This document shows, piece by piece, positions 45,183 to 53,638 of a DNA stretch of 61,421 nt. Source of the DNA: Nitrospinaceae bacterium (GTDB lineage: Bacteria; Nitrospinota; Nitrospinia; Nitrospinales; VA-1); contig JAJDAZ010000022.1 in assembly GCA_029261595.1 (NCBI GenBank), forward strand, positions 1-61,421, read 5' to 3'. The position numbers were made by a program, and so were the translations under genes. The notes under the pieces are model-generated. The model ran no database searches, was not told the origin of the DNA, and saw only the letters and a program-made list of their open reading frames with translations. Each line of letters starts with the position of its first letter. The stretch's first letter is position 1.

Positions 45183-45689
45183 TGTTTTCGGTCAGTAGCC
45201 TTCAATTTGACGGGTGTTTAAAGCTATAAATTGTTCCGATAATCATGATTTCTTAAAAAAAATCACTTTATGATAAAAAAATATTTTGTTCTCTCAAAAA
45301 GGCTTTAACTACTTACAAAATAAACCCTGTGTAACGTTTTTAAAAAGCACAGCTTTTTGCACAGCTTCTACCCTCAAAAATTGATATAAAAAAAATCGAA
45401 AAAAGTTCAAAACTTAGGTTTTATATGAGCTTACCCGTAAAACTCTTTCATTTCCATCCCATACTAAGTGCAACAAACACCCCTGTTTTGCCCATTCTCA
45501 AGTTGCATTTAATTTGGGATAAAATAATATTGAGAATCCAATAACCCCTTTATATTTCCCACTTTTCGCCACTTTTTCCCGCCTTTTCCCGCATTTTCAT
45601 TAATCCCATATTAACTGACACTTTATAATGGAATTATAACTGCACATCTTATTTGGGGAAAAGTTGCAGGTAGATTGGGATGAAAAGGG
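45183..45689. other. Right-end non-coding region of the Mu-like element
   Basis: This AT-rich stretch of about 500 bp has no gene. It holds several copies of the end motif: direct CATCCCATACTAAGTGCAAC at 45455-45474, inverted GTTGCATTTAATTTGGGAT at 45502-45520, direct ATCCCATATTAACTGACAC at 45603-45621, and the inverted terminal copy at 45664-45686. Multiple binding sites near an end match the attR/attL layout of Mu, where MuA binds several sites. Confidence 0.75.
45644..45686 (-). repeat. Right terminal inverted repeat of the Mu-like element
   Basis: Read inward on the minus strand: TTTTCATCCCAATCTACCTG, then CAACTTTTCCCC and AAATAAGATGTGC. It mirrors 39180-39222. The element ends four bases before the stop codon of the next gene. 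Confidence 0.85.
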
Positions 45690-45917
45690 TTATTCTGAAG
45701 GCTCCCCTTCGCGTTCATCAATGATCCTCTTTGCATCGAGTTCGTATGATTCAGCTATACCCCTAAGTGTAACAGCGAAACGTTGATATCCTGCGTTCTC
45801 AACTTCTTCGGCTTTTTGTTTGTATTCATCGGCTAATTCCTTTTCAGGTTTACCAGTCGGGTCAACCCAATGCACACCTCTTGAGTTGAAAATTCCCGTG
45901 CGAAAGCCATTCCGCAT
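45690..45917 (-). CDS. Small hypothetical protein next to the transposon
   Basis: The ATG at 45917 gives 75 residues; the frame stays open upstream for about 30 more codons (IKIPDPGGLWINRAIADALN) that read like coding sequence, so a non-standard or missed start within 45918-46000 is possible. It contains WVDPTGKPEKELADEYKQKA, predicted helical and charged, and no recognised domain. It overlaps the 3' end of the DUF4238 gene if the upstream part is real. The Mu-like element sits immediately beyond its stop codon. Confidence 0.5.
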   Translation of the reverse strand: MRNGFRTGIFNSRGVHWVDPTGKPEKELADEYKQKAEEVENAGYQRFAVTLRGIAESYELDAKRIIDEREGEPSE

Positions 45918-45990
45918 TATCTCCGCATCCTTGTCATTCAGTGCATCAGCAATGGCACGATTGATCCAAAGCCCACCAGGATCTGGAATT

Positions 45991-46854
45991 TTAATTCTTT
46001 GGCTTCTTAAAATAGTTTTTTAAAAATTTAGAATGCCTCTCACTAGAGGAATATATCATATTGACGTCTTTTTGATCGACCATGGATTCATGGACACGAC
46101 GCATCAACTTTCTTTTTGAGAGGCGAAGGATTTTATTTTTATTTTTCGGATTGTTTGCGGCAAAGAAAACAACGCTTGGTGATAATGGGAGAGAAATCAA
46201 ACATTGATGATCACCAAGGCCTCTAGTATAAATACAAGGGTGATTTGAAGTGAAAAGATCAATATCTTCTCCGGAAACATCCGATATCCACCAGTGCATT
46301 TTCAAAATAAGAGGGATTTCCTTCGTACAATACACCCATTCGCTGAGGGCCACAATCCCAACATTTGGTAGAGTTCCTGGAGAACTAGCCTTGCAAAATT
46401 CTACAAGGGTCAAAGGGTCATCTGGACCACGAAGAGACTCATAATCAGCTTGGCTTTCAACCAATAGTTTTTCTAACGATTCTCTTCCTTCTTCTCTTGC
46501 TCTTTGTATCCAATTGGGGCCACGGTAACCAAGGGATAAAAGAAATCTGACCCAGTCCACTCTTTCCTCGCGGGACAAATTATCGACACCTTCTTGGAGA
46601 ATTTTGTTTAGGACAATGGAAGCTGGATTATCGATTTTGGTACTGAAAAATGTTTCGATGGCCTGCCTTTCTTCTGAAGGAACGTTTTCCAATGAATATA
46701 GGTTTCTTTCATAAGCGGTTGAACCAGGCGATATTCTACTACATACGAACCTTCCATTAATCCACCGAGAATAATGAACCTTCCCGTCTGACAGGGAAGC
46801 CCATTTTCTGAGATAAAATCGCGGAACGTAATGGTGGTCTTGATCGAAAAGCAT
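45991..46854 (-). CDS. DUF4238-family protein
   Basis: The 287-residue protein opens with DQDHHYVPRFYLRKWAS, the hallmark of DUF4238, and continues with YERNLYSLENVPSEERQAIE and the ISLPLSPSVVFFAA stretch characteristic of that family. Function is unknown; members are patchily distributed, often in genomic islands. No signal peptide or membrane helix. It is flanked by membrane proteins and fragments of uncertain origin, which supports an accessory island. Confidence 0.75.
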   Translation of the reverse strand: MLFDQDHHYVPRFYLRKWASLSDGKVHYSRWINGRFVCSRISPGSTAYERNLYSLENVPSEERQAIETFFSTKIDNPASIVLNKILQEGVDNLSREERVDWVRFLLSLGYRGPNWIQRAREEGRESLEKLLVESQADYESLRGPDDPLTLVEFCKASSPGTLPNVGIVALSEWVYCTKEIPLILKMHWWISDVSGEDIDLFTSNHPCIYTRGLGDHQCLISLPLSPSVVFFAANNPKNKNKILRLSKRKLMRRVHESMVDQKDVNMIYSSSERHSKFLKNYFKKPKN

Positions 46855-46927
46855 TAGTGATGAACGCTATCCTGGAAGGCAATGTAGAAAGTTAAATCCT
46901 GATCGGGGAGACCGTAGAGTGAGGGCA

Positions 46928-47779
46928 TTAATCAATCCCATTGTCTTCTTCTCGTTTCAGTTCGTCCAACCTGGCTTCAAAGACGATTTGGGCCTTTACA
47001 TATCCCCTGGGGCCCTCTTCGTCTAGATTTAATAAAGTATCTTTCCTATCACCACTCCACTTCGCATTTGTCGGCCGGGATTTTATAAAATTATAAATAC
47101 CAATTATTGAATCTGGAGCCAATGGTTCATAATCAAGTATTTGCGCTCCCTTTTCTAGATCAATATTATCCATGGTCCTTTTATCTGCTTTTTCCAAAAT
47201 AATATCGAGGCTTTTTTTATTTGCCCATTGGGTATGCCAGAGATTCGATCCACAAAAGAACTGGGCCGGAAGACTCTTCCAGTTCCCAGTTCTCGGATCC
47301 TGGGCTTGCAATATGTGACTGAGTTTACTTCTGGTTCGATCGGCTTCTAGAGCATATGCTTTTTTATATTCAGGGCTTTTAATTTCCTCACTAAGCTCCT
47401 GTGTGCGCAATAAAGTATTGGCGGCCATCGCCCAGGTCGAACGATTGTTGTTTAGGTTTTCTAACAGGGACAACACCTCGGAAAAGCCAGTGGTAACGTG
47501 ATCCAGAAATACCTTGGAATGATTACGTTCTCTTTCTTCCTGATTTAATTTATTTTGGCGTTCAAACGTTAGGAGCGCAATCAAAACACCCGAGGAAATA
47601 GCAGTCGGAGCGACCAATTTAATTAAACTTTCAAATACAGGAACCACGGAAAATAAATTTTGAGAATAAACCACTCCGAATATGATAAACACAAAAATTA
47701 TGCTAATTGAAAACGTCCAGCACAAAGCGGTAGCCATGAAAAGATAATCAATCCATTTACCTATATGCTTTTCATCCAT
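46928..47779 (-). CDS. Membrane protein of unknown function with cytoplasmic domain
   Basis: The 283-residue protein has two N-terminal membrane helices (about 11-40 and 50-70: YLFMATALCWTFSISIIFVF, IKLVAPTAISSGVLIALLTF) and a long, mainly helical soluble part (FERQNKLNQEERERNHSKVF... onwards). No catalytic motif was found. Two helices followed by a cytoplasmic helical domain are common in accessory or phage-defence effectors, but the resemblance is only structural. The start is 3 bp after the stop of the gene fragment at 47782-48060. Confidence 0.6.
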   Translation of the reverse strand: MDEKHIGKWIDYLFMATALCWTFSISIIFVFIIFGVVYSQNLFSVVPVFESLIKLVAPTAISSGVLIALLTFERQNKLNQEERERNHSKVFLDHVTTGFSEVLSLLENLNNNRSTWAMAANTLLRTQELSEEIKSPEYKKAYALEADRTRSKLSHILQAQDPRTGNWKSLPAQFFCGSNLWHTQWANKKSLDIILEKADKRTMDNIDLEKGAQILDYEPLAPDSIIGIYNFIKSRPTNAKWSGDRKDTLLNLDEEGPRGYVKAQIVFEARLDELKREEDNGID

Positions 47780-47781
47780 AG

Positions 47782-48060
47782 TTAACCCACCTTGTATAGG
47801 ATTTCCTTTTTCGAGATGGCGATTTTCTCATCGTACCAGACTTTGATGATTCTTCTTTTCTCGCGTGGGGCGAGATCGCCCCAGGGACGAACCAATGAAA
47901 TTCCGCTGTTCAACGTTGGGATTTTTGCGTCTTTGATGATGACCCCAAGGGCGCCCTTCTCTCGGATGATGACTCGCCGGCCGACTTCTTCTTTGTTGGA
48001 TTCGACTTTAATTTGTTTGCGGCCGGACTTGTCCCACCAGATGCGAGCGCGGTAATAGAG
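47782..48060 (-). pseudogene. Truncated gene: 3' part of an unknown coding sequence
   Basis: In the minus-strand frame ending with TAA at 47782-47784, the sequence from about 48060 codes for LYYRARIWWDKSGRKQIKVE, then a charged stretch with EEVGRRVIIREKGALGVIIK, and ends WYDEKIAISKKEILYKVG. Codon use and composition look coding and are more GC-rich than the flanking genes. There is no start codon and a TGA lies just upstream, so only the 3' part survives. In another frame the same DNA gives the improbable Ser/Lys-rich tail of the ORF at 47910-48575. The family was not recognised. Confidence 0.65.
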
Positions 48061-48575
48061 CTCTCAGTCGGTGATTTTTCGTTTTTTTTGCGTATGTCAA
48101 ACGCGGCTCCATATATTCCAATTATAAAAAGTGCACGTGAAAAATAGCCTAGAAAGTAAGCCCAAAATGTTTTTTTTGCTTCCGCATTTCCACGATTATC
48201 AAGCTCCTGAAGGGTAATTTCAGAGTTTATACATTTGATACTGTCTGTGCTCCAGGACCACATGGATTTTCTAAATATTTGTAACAACCGAGCTATCAAA
48301 AGACCGTATAACAAAAGGCCAAATCCAAAGCAAGACAACGAAAAGATCTGACTTTCTATAGAAATTGCAGTGGAGCCGGTTCCAATATAAGCCAGCATCG
48401 CGGCCGCTCCTCCACCGTTGCTCGTATATAAGAATGTCTTAGCGTCCCCTAGAGCGTTTGAAGACCCCGCATTTAATACTTCCTGTCTTTTTATTATTTG
48501 TTCTGCAATTAATTTTCTTCCTTCTGGCAGTAGGTCCTTAAAATATTTTCCAGGGTTATTCGTTGTAGTGGCCAT
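47910..48575 (-). CDS. Membrane protein of unknown function, chimeric 3' end
   Basis: The 221-residue ORF has a basic N-terminal helix (GKYFKDLLPEGRKLIAEQII) and three membrane segments (about 46-68, 78-100 and 138-162, such as CFGFGLLLYGLLIARLLQIF). After about residue 170 (DIRKKNEK) the frame enters the foreign gene fragment at 47782-48060 and gives a Ser/Lys/Thr-rich tail that is probably not native. The real protein may therefore have lost its original end. Function unknown. Confidence 0.5.
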   Translation of the reverse strand: MATTTNNPGKYFKDLLPEGRKLIAEQIIKRQEVLNAGSSNALGDAKTFLYTSNGGGAAAMLAYIGTGSTAISIESQIFSLSCFGFGLLLYGLLIARLLQIFRKSMWSWSTDSIKCINSEITLQELDNRGNAEAKKTFWAYFLGYFSRALFIIGIYGAAFDIRKKNEKSPTESSITALASGGTSPAANKLKSNPTKKKSAGESSSERRAPLGSSSKTQKSQR

Positions 48576-48979
48576 TTTATTTCCCCTGCAATGTGAGTGA
48601 ATTTATGTTTGGGATTTTCTTGAAAACAAACGAATGATGAAAATGCTAAGGAAATTTTTTGGGACTCCGACCACCTTCTGGGCCGGGACTCCTCGAATCC
48701 GCCACCACCCACCCATGGGTAGTGGATCGTTTCCTTTTATCATGTCATTCCCCGCTCTCTGGGCAAAATTTAAAAAAAATTAAATAAAAAAACTGGGAAT
48801 CATCACGCCTGATTTTCCTTGCCTTCTGGCCTTCGACGACACATGTTATGGGAAAAGGGCTAAAACAGAAATGAATTTGAGGCTCAAATTCGAGCTAATG
48901 CCATGACAGATACAAAAGAATGTATTGTTGGTTTTACAGAACGCATCATCCAAAAATATAAAGTCCTGGAGGAATCAGG
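48576..48979. other. Intergenic stretch in the accessory region
   Basis: I find no convincing gene. At about 48680-48720 a GC-rich segment reads GGGACTCCTCGAATCCGCCA, which looks like a tRNA 3' end at first sight but does not form a T-arm. The remainder is AT-rich. Confidence 0.4.
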
Positions 48980-49135
48980 ATGTCCAAAGACAATCTATGT
49001 ATTCTCGTCAACGAGAAGGCAGGTAGTGCAGACACGAATGCTCCTGTCGGAGTTCCCGGAACTGAACTTCGTGTCCCAATGGGGAAGCAAGTATTAGGGC
49101 ATTTAGATAATATCCGCAGTTGGAAAAAATTTTAA
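48980..49135 (+). CDS. Possible small protein, 51 residues
   Basis: The ATG at 48980 follows GGAGGAATCAGG, a good ribosome-binding site, and encodes MSKDNLCILVNEKAGSADTN followed by a short tail ending in SWKKF. An overlapping 64-residue ORF in another frame (48903-49097) is less well supported. No family was recognised. Confidence 0.35.
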   Translation: MSKDNLCILVNEKAGSADTNAPVGVPGTELRVPMGKQVLGHLDNIRSWKKF

Positions 49136-49140
49136 AAAAA

Positions 49141-49389
49141 TTAGAAATTAAGAAATAATTTCGAAGGGTCTTTGACAATGCTTCCCGTTGGTGTTGCCCC
49201 AAAGCTCAAAAGTTTCGTGCGAGTAGCGGGAAGTAGCAACTGATTTCCATCTGCAATCCTTTGTGTGGGCGCGGCGACTGCCCCTCCTCCTGAAAAAACC
49301 GCTCCCACTCCTGCCACTGCCCCAGCCGTTTTAAACAGGTCAGAGAAGCCAGTTAAAAGCCTACTTGCTCTCCTTTTAGGAGACGTCAA
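49141..49389 (-). CDS. Possible small exported protein, 82 residues
   Basis: From a TTG at 49389 the frame gives TSPKRRASRLLTGFSDLFK, a hydrophobic AGAVAGVGAVF segment, an Ala/Gly stretch ending AVAAP, and a polar tail ending SKLFLNF. The basic start and hydrophobic segment look like a signal peptide. There is no ribosome-binding site and the start is not certain; it may be the 3' remnant of a larger gene. Confidence 0.3.
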   Translation of the reverse strand: MTSPKRRASRLLTGFSDLFKTAGAVAGVGAVFSGGGAVAAPTQRIADGNQLLLPATRTKLLSFGATPTGSIVKDPSKLFLNF

Positions 49390-49435
49390 ACAGCTAACGT
49401 AATATAAATTTTGGACTGAAATTTGAAATCGGTTG

Positions 49436-50542
49436 CTACATATGGGCTCGATAGGACATGGCTTTAGCGATTCTTTCACGCGCCATTTTGAGAGCAATCT
49501 CATGAGGCGGAAAGTCTTCTTCGACAACGCGTTTTAACAATTCATCGGTATTACTCTTGACGGTGGCCTCGACACGCTTAAAAGCATCGGACTCACTGAG
49601 TCCTTGATACTCGGTAGCCGCGCAAATCACTCCGCCGCAGTTGGCGATGACATCCGGAACGATCATGATTCCTCTCTTGTGCATTTTTTCTGCGGCAGGA
49701 TGTGTGATCGGAATATTGGCGCCTTCCAGAACCAGCCAGGTTTTCAATAACTCCTGATTGACTTCAGTAAATACGTCTGGCCGCGCCGCCGGAATAAAGA
49801 TGTCCGACTCGATCTTCAATAAATCTTCATTACTCACCGGCTTTCCCGTTCCGGATTTCGAAACGGTCACTCCGGATTCTTTGGCCTTGATCAACTGCGG
49901 AATGTCGATGCCATCCGGATTATGAATCCCGCCTTTCGAATCGCAGGTTGCGATCAGCTTCACTCCAAGGTCACTGAGATATTTCGCGGTAGCCTTGCCG
50001 ACATTACCAAAACCCTGGACAATGATTCGAGCCCCTTCGAGGGTCAGTGAAATATCATCCGCCGCTACCTTGGCGGCAACGCTCAAACCGTATCCGGTCA
50101 TTCCCAGGGCATCGAGAGGGATACCGCCCAGCACCTTGGGAAGCCCCACCGCCCGGCCAATCTCGTCTTGGACATACGCCATGCACGTCTCATCCGTACC
50201 CATGTCGGGTCCGGGGATATAATCGGTGAGTGTTTTCATCGCCTGAGCAAATTCGCGCATGAGAGCTTCCTTTTCGTCGGTCCCGGAGTCCGCCAGAATA
50301 GCCGATTTTGCGCCTCCATGCGGCAGACTGGCCAGGGCGTTCTTGAGTGTCATGGCCCGCGCCAGGCGAAATACTTCCTGGGTGGTCACGTCTTTTGCCA
50401 TCCGGCAACCCCCAATGGCGGTACCCAGCGAAATATTATCGATGACGACGATGGCGCGTAATTTCGATTTCGGCTCATAAATATGCACGACCTTTTCTGG
50501 TCCCAGGTCATCCGCAAAATTATCGATATAATGGCTCATCAT
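49436..50542 (-). CDS. Glu/Leu/Phe/Val-type amino-acid dehydrogenase
   Basis: The 368-residue enzyme has the ELFV dehydrogenase signature: GTAIGGCRMAKDVTTQEVFR, TLKNALASLPHGGAKSAI with the catalytic Lys, PGPDMGTDE with the catalytic Asp, and a Rossmann domain GARIIVQGFGNVGKATAKYL. It oxidatively deaminates an L-amino acid to its 2-oxoacid with NAD(P)+, or the reverse. The first motif (GGCRM) is closer to leucine/phenylalanine dehydrogenases, while GGAK and the length fit either group, so the substrate is open. It follows the ADP-forming acyl-CoA synthetase by a few bases and is the last gene of the five-gene 2-oxoacid operon. Confidence 0.9.
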   Translation of the reverse strand: MMSHYIDNFADDLGPEKVVHIYEPKSKLRAIVVIDNISLGTAIGGCRMAKDVTTQEVFRLARAMTLKNALASLPHGGAKSAILADSGTDEKEALMREFAQAMKTLTDYIPGPDMGTDETCMAYVQDEIGRAVGLPKVLGGIPLDALGMTGYGLSVAAKVAADDISLTLEGARIIVQGFGNVGKATAKYLSDLGVKLIATCDSKGGIHNPDGIDIPQLIKAKESGVTVSKSGTGKPVSNEDLLKIESDIFIPAARPDVFTEVNQELLKTWLVLEGANIPITHPAAEKMHKRGIMIVPDVIANCGGVICAATEYQGLSESDAFKRVEATVKSNTDELLKRVVEEDFPPHEIALKMARERIAKAMSYRAHM

Positions 50543-50543
50543 T

Positions 50544-52697
50544 TCACTCGTCTCCTTTCCAAAAATTGCATACCAACGTGACTTTCGCGTCCAGGAGAAC
50601 GAGTCGGTCCGTGTAAAGGCGTACAGGGTTAAAATCGATGGACTGTATTTCCGATAACTGCACGATCAATGGCGATGTCTTCTCCAGAAAATCGAGAAGA
50701 ACTTTTTTATTCAACGAAGGTTCACCCCTGATTCCCCGCATGATTTTTCCCGCTCCAGTCTGGTCTATCATTTGCGAGAGATCTTTTCTGGATGCAGGAA
50801 GGAGAATGCGCCGGACATCACTGAATACTTCAACGTACTTCCCTCCGGAGCCAAAAACCAGAAGCGGCCCGAATTGCGGATCACGATGTACCCCGATCAT
50901 CAAATCCAATCCTTCGGGCATCTGCTCCTCTGCCCATATGCAGTGCGGCCAGGTATCCTGCATTTCGTTCCAATGGGTGACCATATCATCCAGACTTTTT
51001 ATTCCCAGTCTCACGGCATTCAATTCCGTTTTATGCAGCAATCCTGGAGAAATTGCCTTCAAGACAATGGGAAACCCCAACTCACCCGGAGTTTTCGCAA
51101 GGTCTTCGGGTTTTTTGAGCGATAGCCTCGCAGGAGACGGCACGCCGTGACTTTCGAGAAAACTTTTGATCTCCATTTCGTTTGGTGTATTGGGAAACTG
51201 TTTTTTCCAATCGTCCACCCAGATTGAATTAGTGGGAACCGTTTTTTCTTCTCTTCTGGATTCGTGCTGATCCAGGATTCTTCTACGCTGAATCAAAATC
51301 GAAAGCGCCGTAACCGCTGTTTCTGCCGAAGGAAAAACAGGGAGTTGATTCACCATTAACTGTTTTTTAAGGGAAGCAAAAAGAGATTCTCCGTAAGCGC
51401 CGATTATCACCGGCTGTTCTTTAGGAATCCTTCCGTCTAAAAGAGGACCCAGGCCAACGTTGATGCCTTGGGTACCGGACAGTAGAATCATCAAAAGGCA
51501 ATCGAATTCTCCCGAATTCATGAGATGCTCCACCGTTTCCACGCACTGTTCATTGGTCCCGGAGCCCGTCAGGTCAATGGGGTTATTCAAGGAATAAAAG
51601 TCGGGAAGATTTTTTCTGAGAAGCGACAGCAGAGACTCGGAAGGTTTCGGAATCAGAAACCCATAACGTTCACAAAGGTCGGTCAGAAAAACACCCATCC
51701 CGCCGCCGTTGGAAACGATGAGAGTCCGATCTCCACGCGGTACTGGCAGAGTGGCTAGAACCTGCAGGGCCAAACGAAATTCCTCAAATCCACAGACTTC
51801 TATCAATCCTGCTTTATCACAGGCCGCCTGAAAAACGGGGTAGGAACCGGCGAGTGAAGCGGAGTGAGAACGAGCCGCCGCCCCGCCACGACCGGCATGG
51901 CCGCCCTTCCAGATCACGATGGGTTTTTCCTGGGATACCTTCCGGGCAAGTTCTACAAAACGAACGCCGTCTTGAAAACTTTCCAGGTACAACCCGATCA
52001 CCTTAACGGCAGGGTCTTTGGCAAACGCCACCAAAACTTCCGTTTCGTCCACATCCACCCGGTTGCCAAAATTGACCGCTCGATGAACTCCAATGCTCAT
52101 CCTGGCCATCTGGTCCAGGATTAAGGACAAAAACGCCCCGCTTTGAGAAATGAGGCCTATCGAACCCGATTTGGGCAGATGGATTTCCTCGGGAGAAAGA
52201 AAAAAACTGTTGAAATGATCCGGCGCGCTGAACACACCAAGCCCATTAGGGCCAATCACCCGCACGCCGAATTCCCTGGCCGTGTTCTTGAGATTCTGCT
52301 GTATTTTCTTTCCCGTATCTCCCGTTTCCGCGAACCCACCGCCGATAACAATCAAATGATGAATGCCTTGCCGGGCGAGAGGTCCTATGAGGCCGGGAAC
52401 CTGTTCCGCGGAAACAGCGGCGATGGCAAGCTCAGTATCAGCGGGTAATTTCGAGAGAGACTTGACCGTCTCATGAGGTGGAATCTTATCGCCACTGCGA
52501 TTCACAACGGTCACTCGGCCTTTATAGCCTTGGTCCATGAGGCTGGCGACGATCACTCCCCCCAGATTCCCCCGCTTGGGGGATGCGCCAATGACAGCCA
52601 GCGACCGGGGTGCAAAAAACGGCTCCAGATTTTTTATCTCGGAAATTCCCGGAGCGTCTTCACATGAGGTGGTTTTGAATGTCTTTGTGTCATTCAT
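50544..52697 (-). CDS. ADP-forming acyl-CoA (acetyl-CoA) synthetase, fused alpha-beta
   Basis: The ATG at 52697 overlaps the stop of the POR beta gene by 8 bp; the longer frame above it is not needed. The product (about 717 residues) has a CoA-binding domain (FFAPRSLAVIGASPKRGN), a succinyl-CoA-ligase-like domain with LISQSGAF and the phosphohistidine region RSHSASLAGSY, a GGGMGVFLTD loop, and a C-terminal ATP-grasp domain (PTNSIWVDDW onwards; FPIVLKAISPGLLHKTELNA, LMIGVHRDPQFGPLLVFGSG). It converts acyl-CoA + ADP + Pi to acid + CoA + ATP, or the reverse. Next to an oxidoreductase that makes acyl-CoA, it would conserve energy by substrate-level phosphorylation. Confidence 0.9.
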   Translation of the reverse strand: MNDTKTFKTTSCEDAPGISEIKNLEPFFAPRSLAVIGASPKRGNLGGVIVASLMDQGYKGRVTVVNRSGDKIPPHETVKSLSKLPADTELAIAAVSAEQVPGLIGPLARQGIHHLIVIGGGFAETGDTGKKIQQNLKNTAREFGVRVIGPNGLGVFSAPDHFNSFFLSPEEIHLPKSGSIGLISQSGAFLSLILDQMARMSIGVHRAVNFGNRVDVDETEVLVAFAKDPAVKVIGLYLESFQDGVRFVELARKVSQEKPIVIWKGGHAGRGGAAARSHSASLAGSYPVFQAACDKAGLIEVCGFEEFRLALQVLATLPVPRGDRTLIVSNGGGMGVFLTDLCERYGFLIPKPSESLLSLLRKNLPDFYSLNNPIDLTGSGTNEQCVETVEHLMNSGEFDCLLMILLSGTQGINVGLGPLLDGRIPKEQPVIIGAYGESLFASLKKQLMVNQLPVFPSAETAVTALSILIQRRRILDQHESRREEKTVPTNSIWVDDWKKQFPNTPNEMEIKSFLESHGVPSPARLSLKKPEDLAKTPGELGFPIVLKAISPGLLHKTELNAVRLGIKSLDDMVTHWNEMQDTWPHCIWAEEQMPEGLDLMIGVHRDPQFGPLLVFGSGGKYVEVFSDVRRILLPASRKDLSQMIDQTGAGKIMRGIRGEPSLNKKVLLDFLEKTSPLIVQLSEIQSIDFNPVRLYTDRLVLLDAKVTLVCNFWKGDE

Positions 52698-53622
52698 AAC
52701 GCTCCCAGTAACGATCAACGCCCTCTTGAATTTTGGCAATGATTTCGTCCTGTCGCTTTGGCGCAAACAGGTGATGAAATCGTCTTTGCGGTTCCAGATA
52801 CTTCTCAACAGGAAGCCGTTTCCTGGGAATGCGATTGTGGATCACCTGTCCGTCCACATATTCCTTGAGAGGAAAGATTCCCGTATCCACCGCAAGTTTA
52901 GCCACCAACAGACTGTCCTTGGGGTCGACTCCCCAACCGGTCGGGCAAGGCGACAGACAAATAAACAGTCGTGGTCCCTTCATTGTTTTCGCCCTGGCAA
53001 ATTTATTGGATAAGTCGATAGGCTCTCTTGGCGACACCGTGGCGATGTAAGGAGGATTTTGGGCCTTCCATATTTCAAACAAATCTTTTTTCCTGAGTTC
53101 CGATCCCGCGGGATGTTCATCCGTCGCTGGCGTCGTTTGGGTCGCGCTTCCAAAGGGGGAGGTTCCTGAGAGTTGGAATCCGGTGTTTCCATAGGCTTCG
53201 TTGTCGTAGCAAAAATAAATGAAATCGAGGCCCCTGTGAATGGCGGCGGACGTCGGGCTGAGTCCCATATCCGCGGAGGATCCGTCACCGGCCACCACCA
53301 TCACCTGAAAATCATCCTCGTCCGCCAACCTGTTATGGCTTTGCCGGATATCCAGCGCATCCCGAACGCCTTGGGCCGCCGGAACCGGAGCCGCCATGGT
53401 GGTGTACAGCCAGGAACCCTTGAAGGGGGTGAACGGGTACACCGACAAAAGAGTGAAGCATCCCGCCGCATTGCAGACGAGGACATTGTCGCCGAGTTCC
53501 TTAAGGGCCAGGCGAATGCCCTCCAGGCCGCCGCACCCCGCGCACAATGGCGACCCAGGGACCATCCCTTCCTGGGGATGCAGGTCTTTAATTTTTTTGT
53601 GGTGTTCGGCAATGATTGTCAT
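52690..53622 (-). CDS. porB: 2-oxoacid (pyruvate):ferredoxin oxidoreductase, beta subunit
   Basis: The 310-residue subunit contains the TPP-binding motifs: CAGCGGLEGIRLALKELGDN, a GDGSSADMG metal-TPP motif (VVAGDGSSADMGLSPTSAAI), YDNEAYGNTGFQLS, and a downstream Cys pair, CLSPCPTGWG. Two of the four Cys that bind a [4Fe-4S] cluster in this subunit are C-A-G-C near residue 28, the others further on. With the alpha and gamma-delta subunits it splits a 2-oxoacid into acyl-CoA, CO2 and reduced ferredoxin. It lies 16 bp downstream of the alpha gene and overlaps the acyl-CoA synthetase. Confidence 0.92.
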   Translation of the reverse strand: MTIIAEHHKKIKDLHPQEGMVPGSPLCAGCGGLEGIRLALKELGDNVLVCNAAGCFTLLSVYPFTPFKGSWLYTTMAAPVPAAQGVRDALDIRQSHNRLADEDDFQVMVVAGDGSSADMGLSPTSAAIHRGLDFIYFCYDNEAYGNTGFQLSGTSPFGSATQTTPATDEHPAGSELRKKDLFEIWKAQNPPYIATVSPREPIDLSNKFARAKTMKGPRLFICLSPCPTGWGVDPKDSLLVAKLAVDTGIFPLKEYVDGQVIHNRIPRKRLPVEKYLEPQRRFHHLFAPKRQDEIIAKIQEGVDRYWERYE

Positions 53623-53638
53623 GATGCCAATCCTCTCT

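Larger units (their letters stand above)
39180..45686. mobile_element. Complete Mu-like transposon without virion genes (6.5 kb)
   Basis: The two ends are inverted copies: from 39180 inward TTTTCATCCCAAACTAACTG then CAACTTTTTCCCAAAT; from 45686 inward TTTTCATCCCAATCTACCTG then CAACTTTTCCCCAAAT. Inside are, from right to left, an XRE repressor (plus strand), a Ner-like HTH, a DNA-binding ORF of Bro-N type, a MuA-like transposase, a MuB-like ATPase and two small HTH proteins (all minus). There are no head, tail, lysis or packaging genes. The 5 bases outside each end are GCGTT and GGGTT (4 of 5 equal), compatible with a decayed 5-bp target duplication as made by Mu. The end array at 45455-45686 repeats the transposase-binding site. 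Confidence 0.85.

Noticed and set aside
39180..45686. Complete Mu-like prophage
   Set aside because: No capsid, tail, portal, lysis or Mom-type genes are present between the two inverted ends.
48670..48720. tRNA-like 3' end (GGGACTCCTCGAATCCGCCACCA-like pattern)
   Set aside because: It ends like a tRNA with CCA, but the T-arm does not pair, and there is no acceptor stem, D-arm or anticodon arm upstream on either strand.
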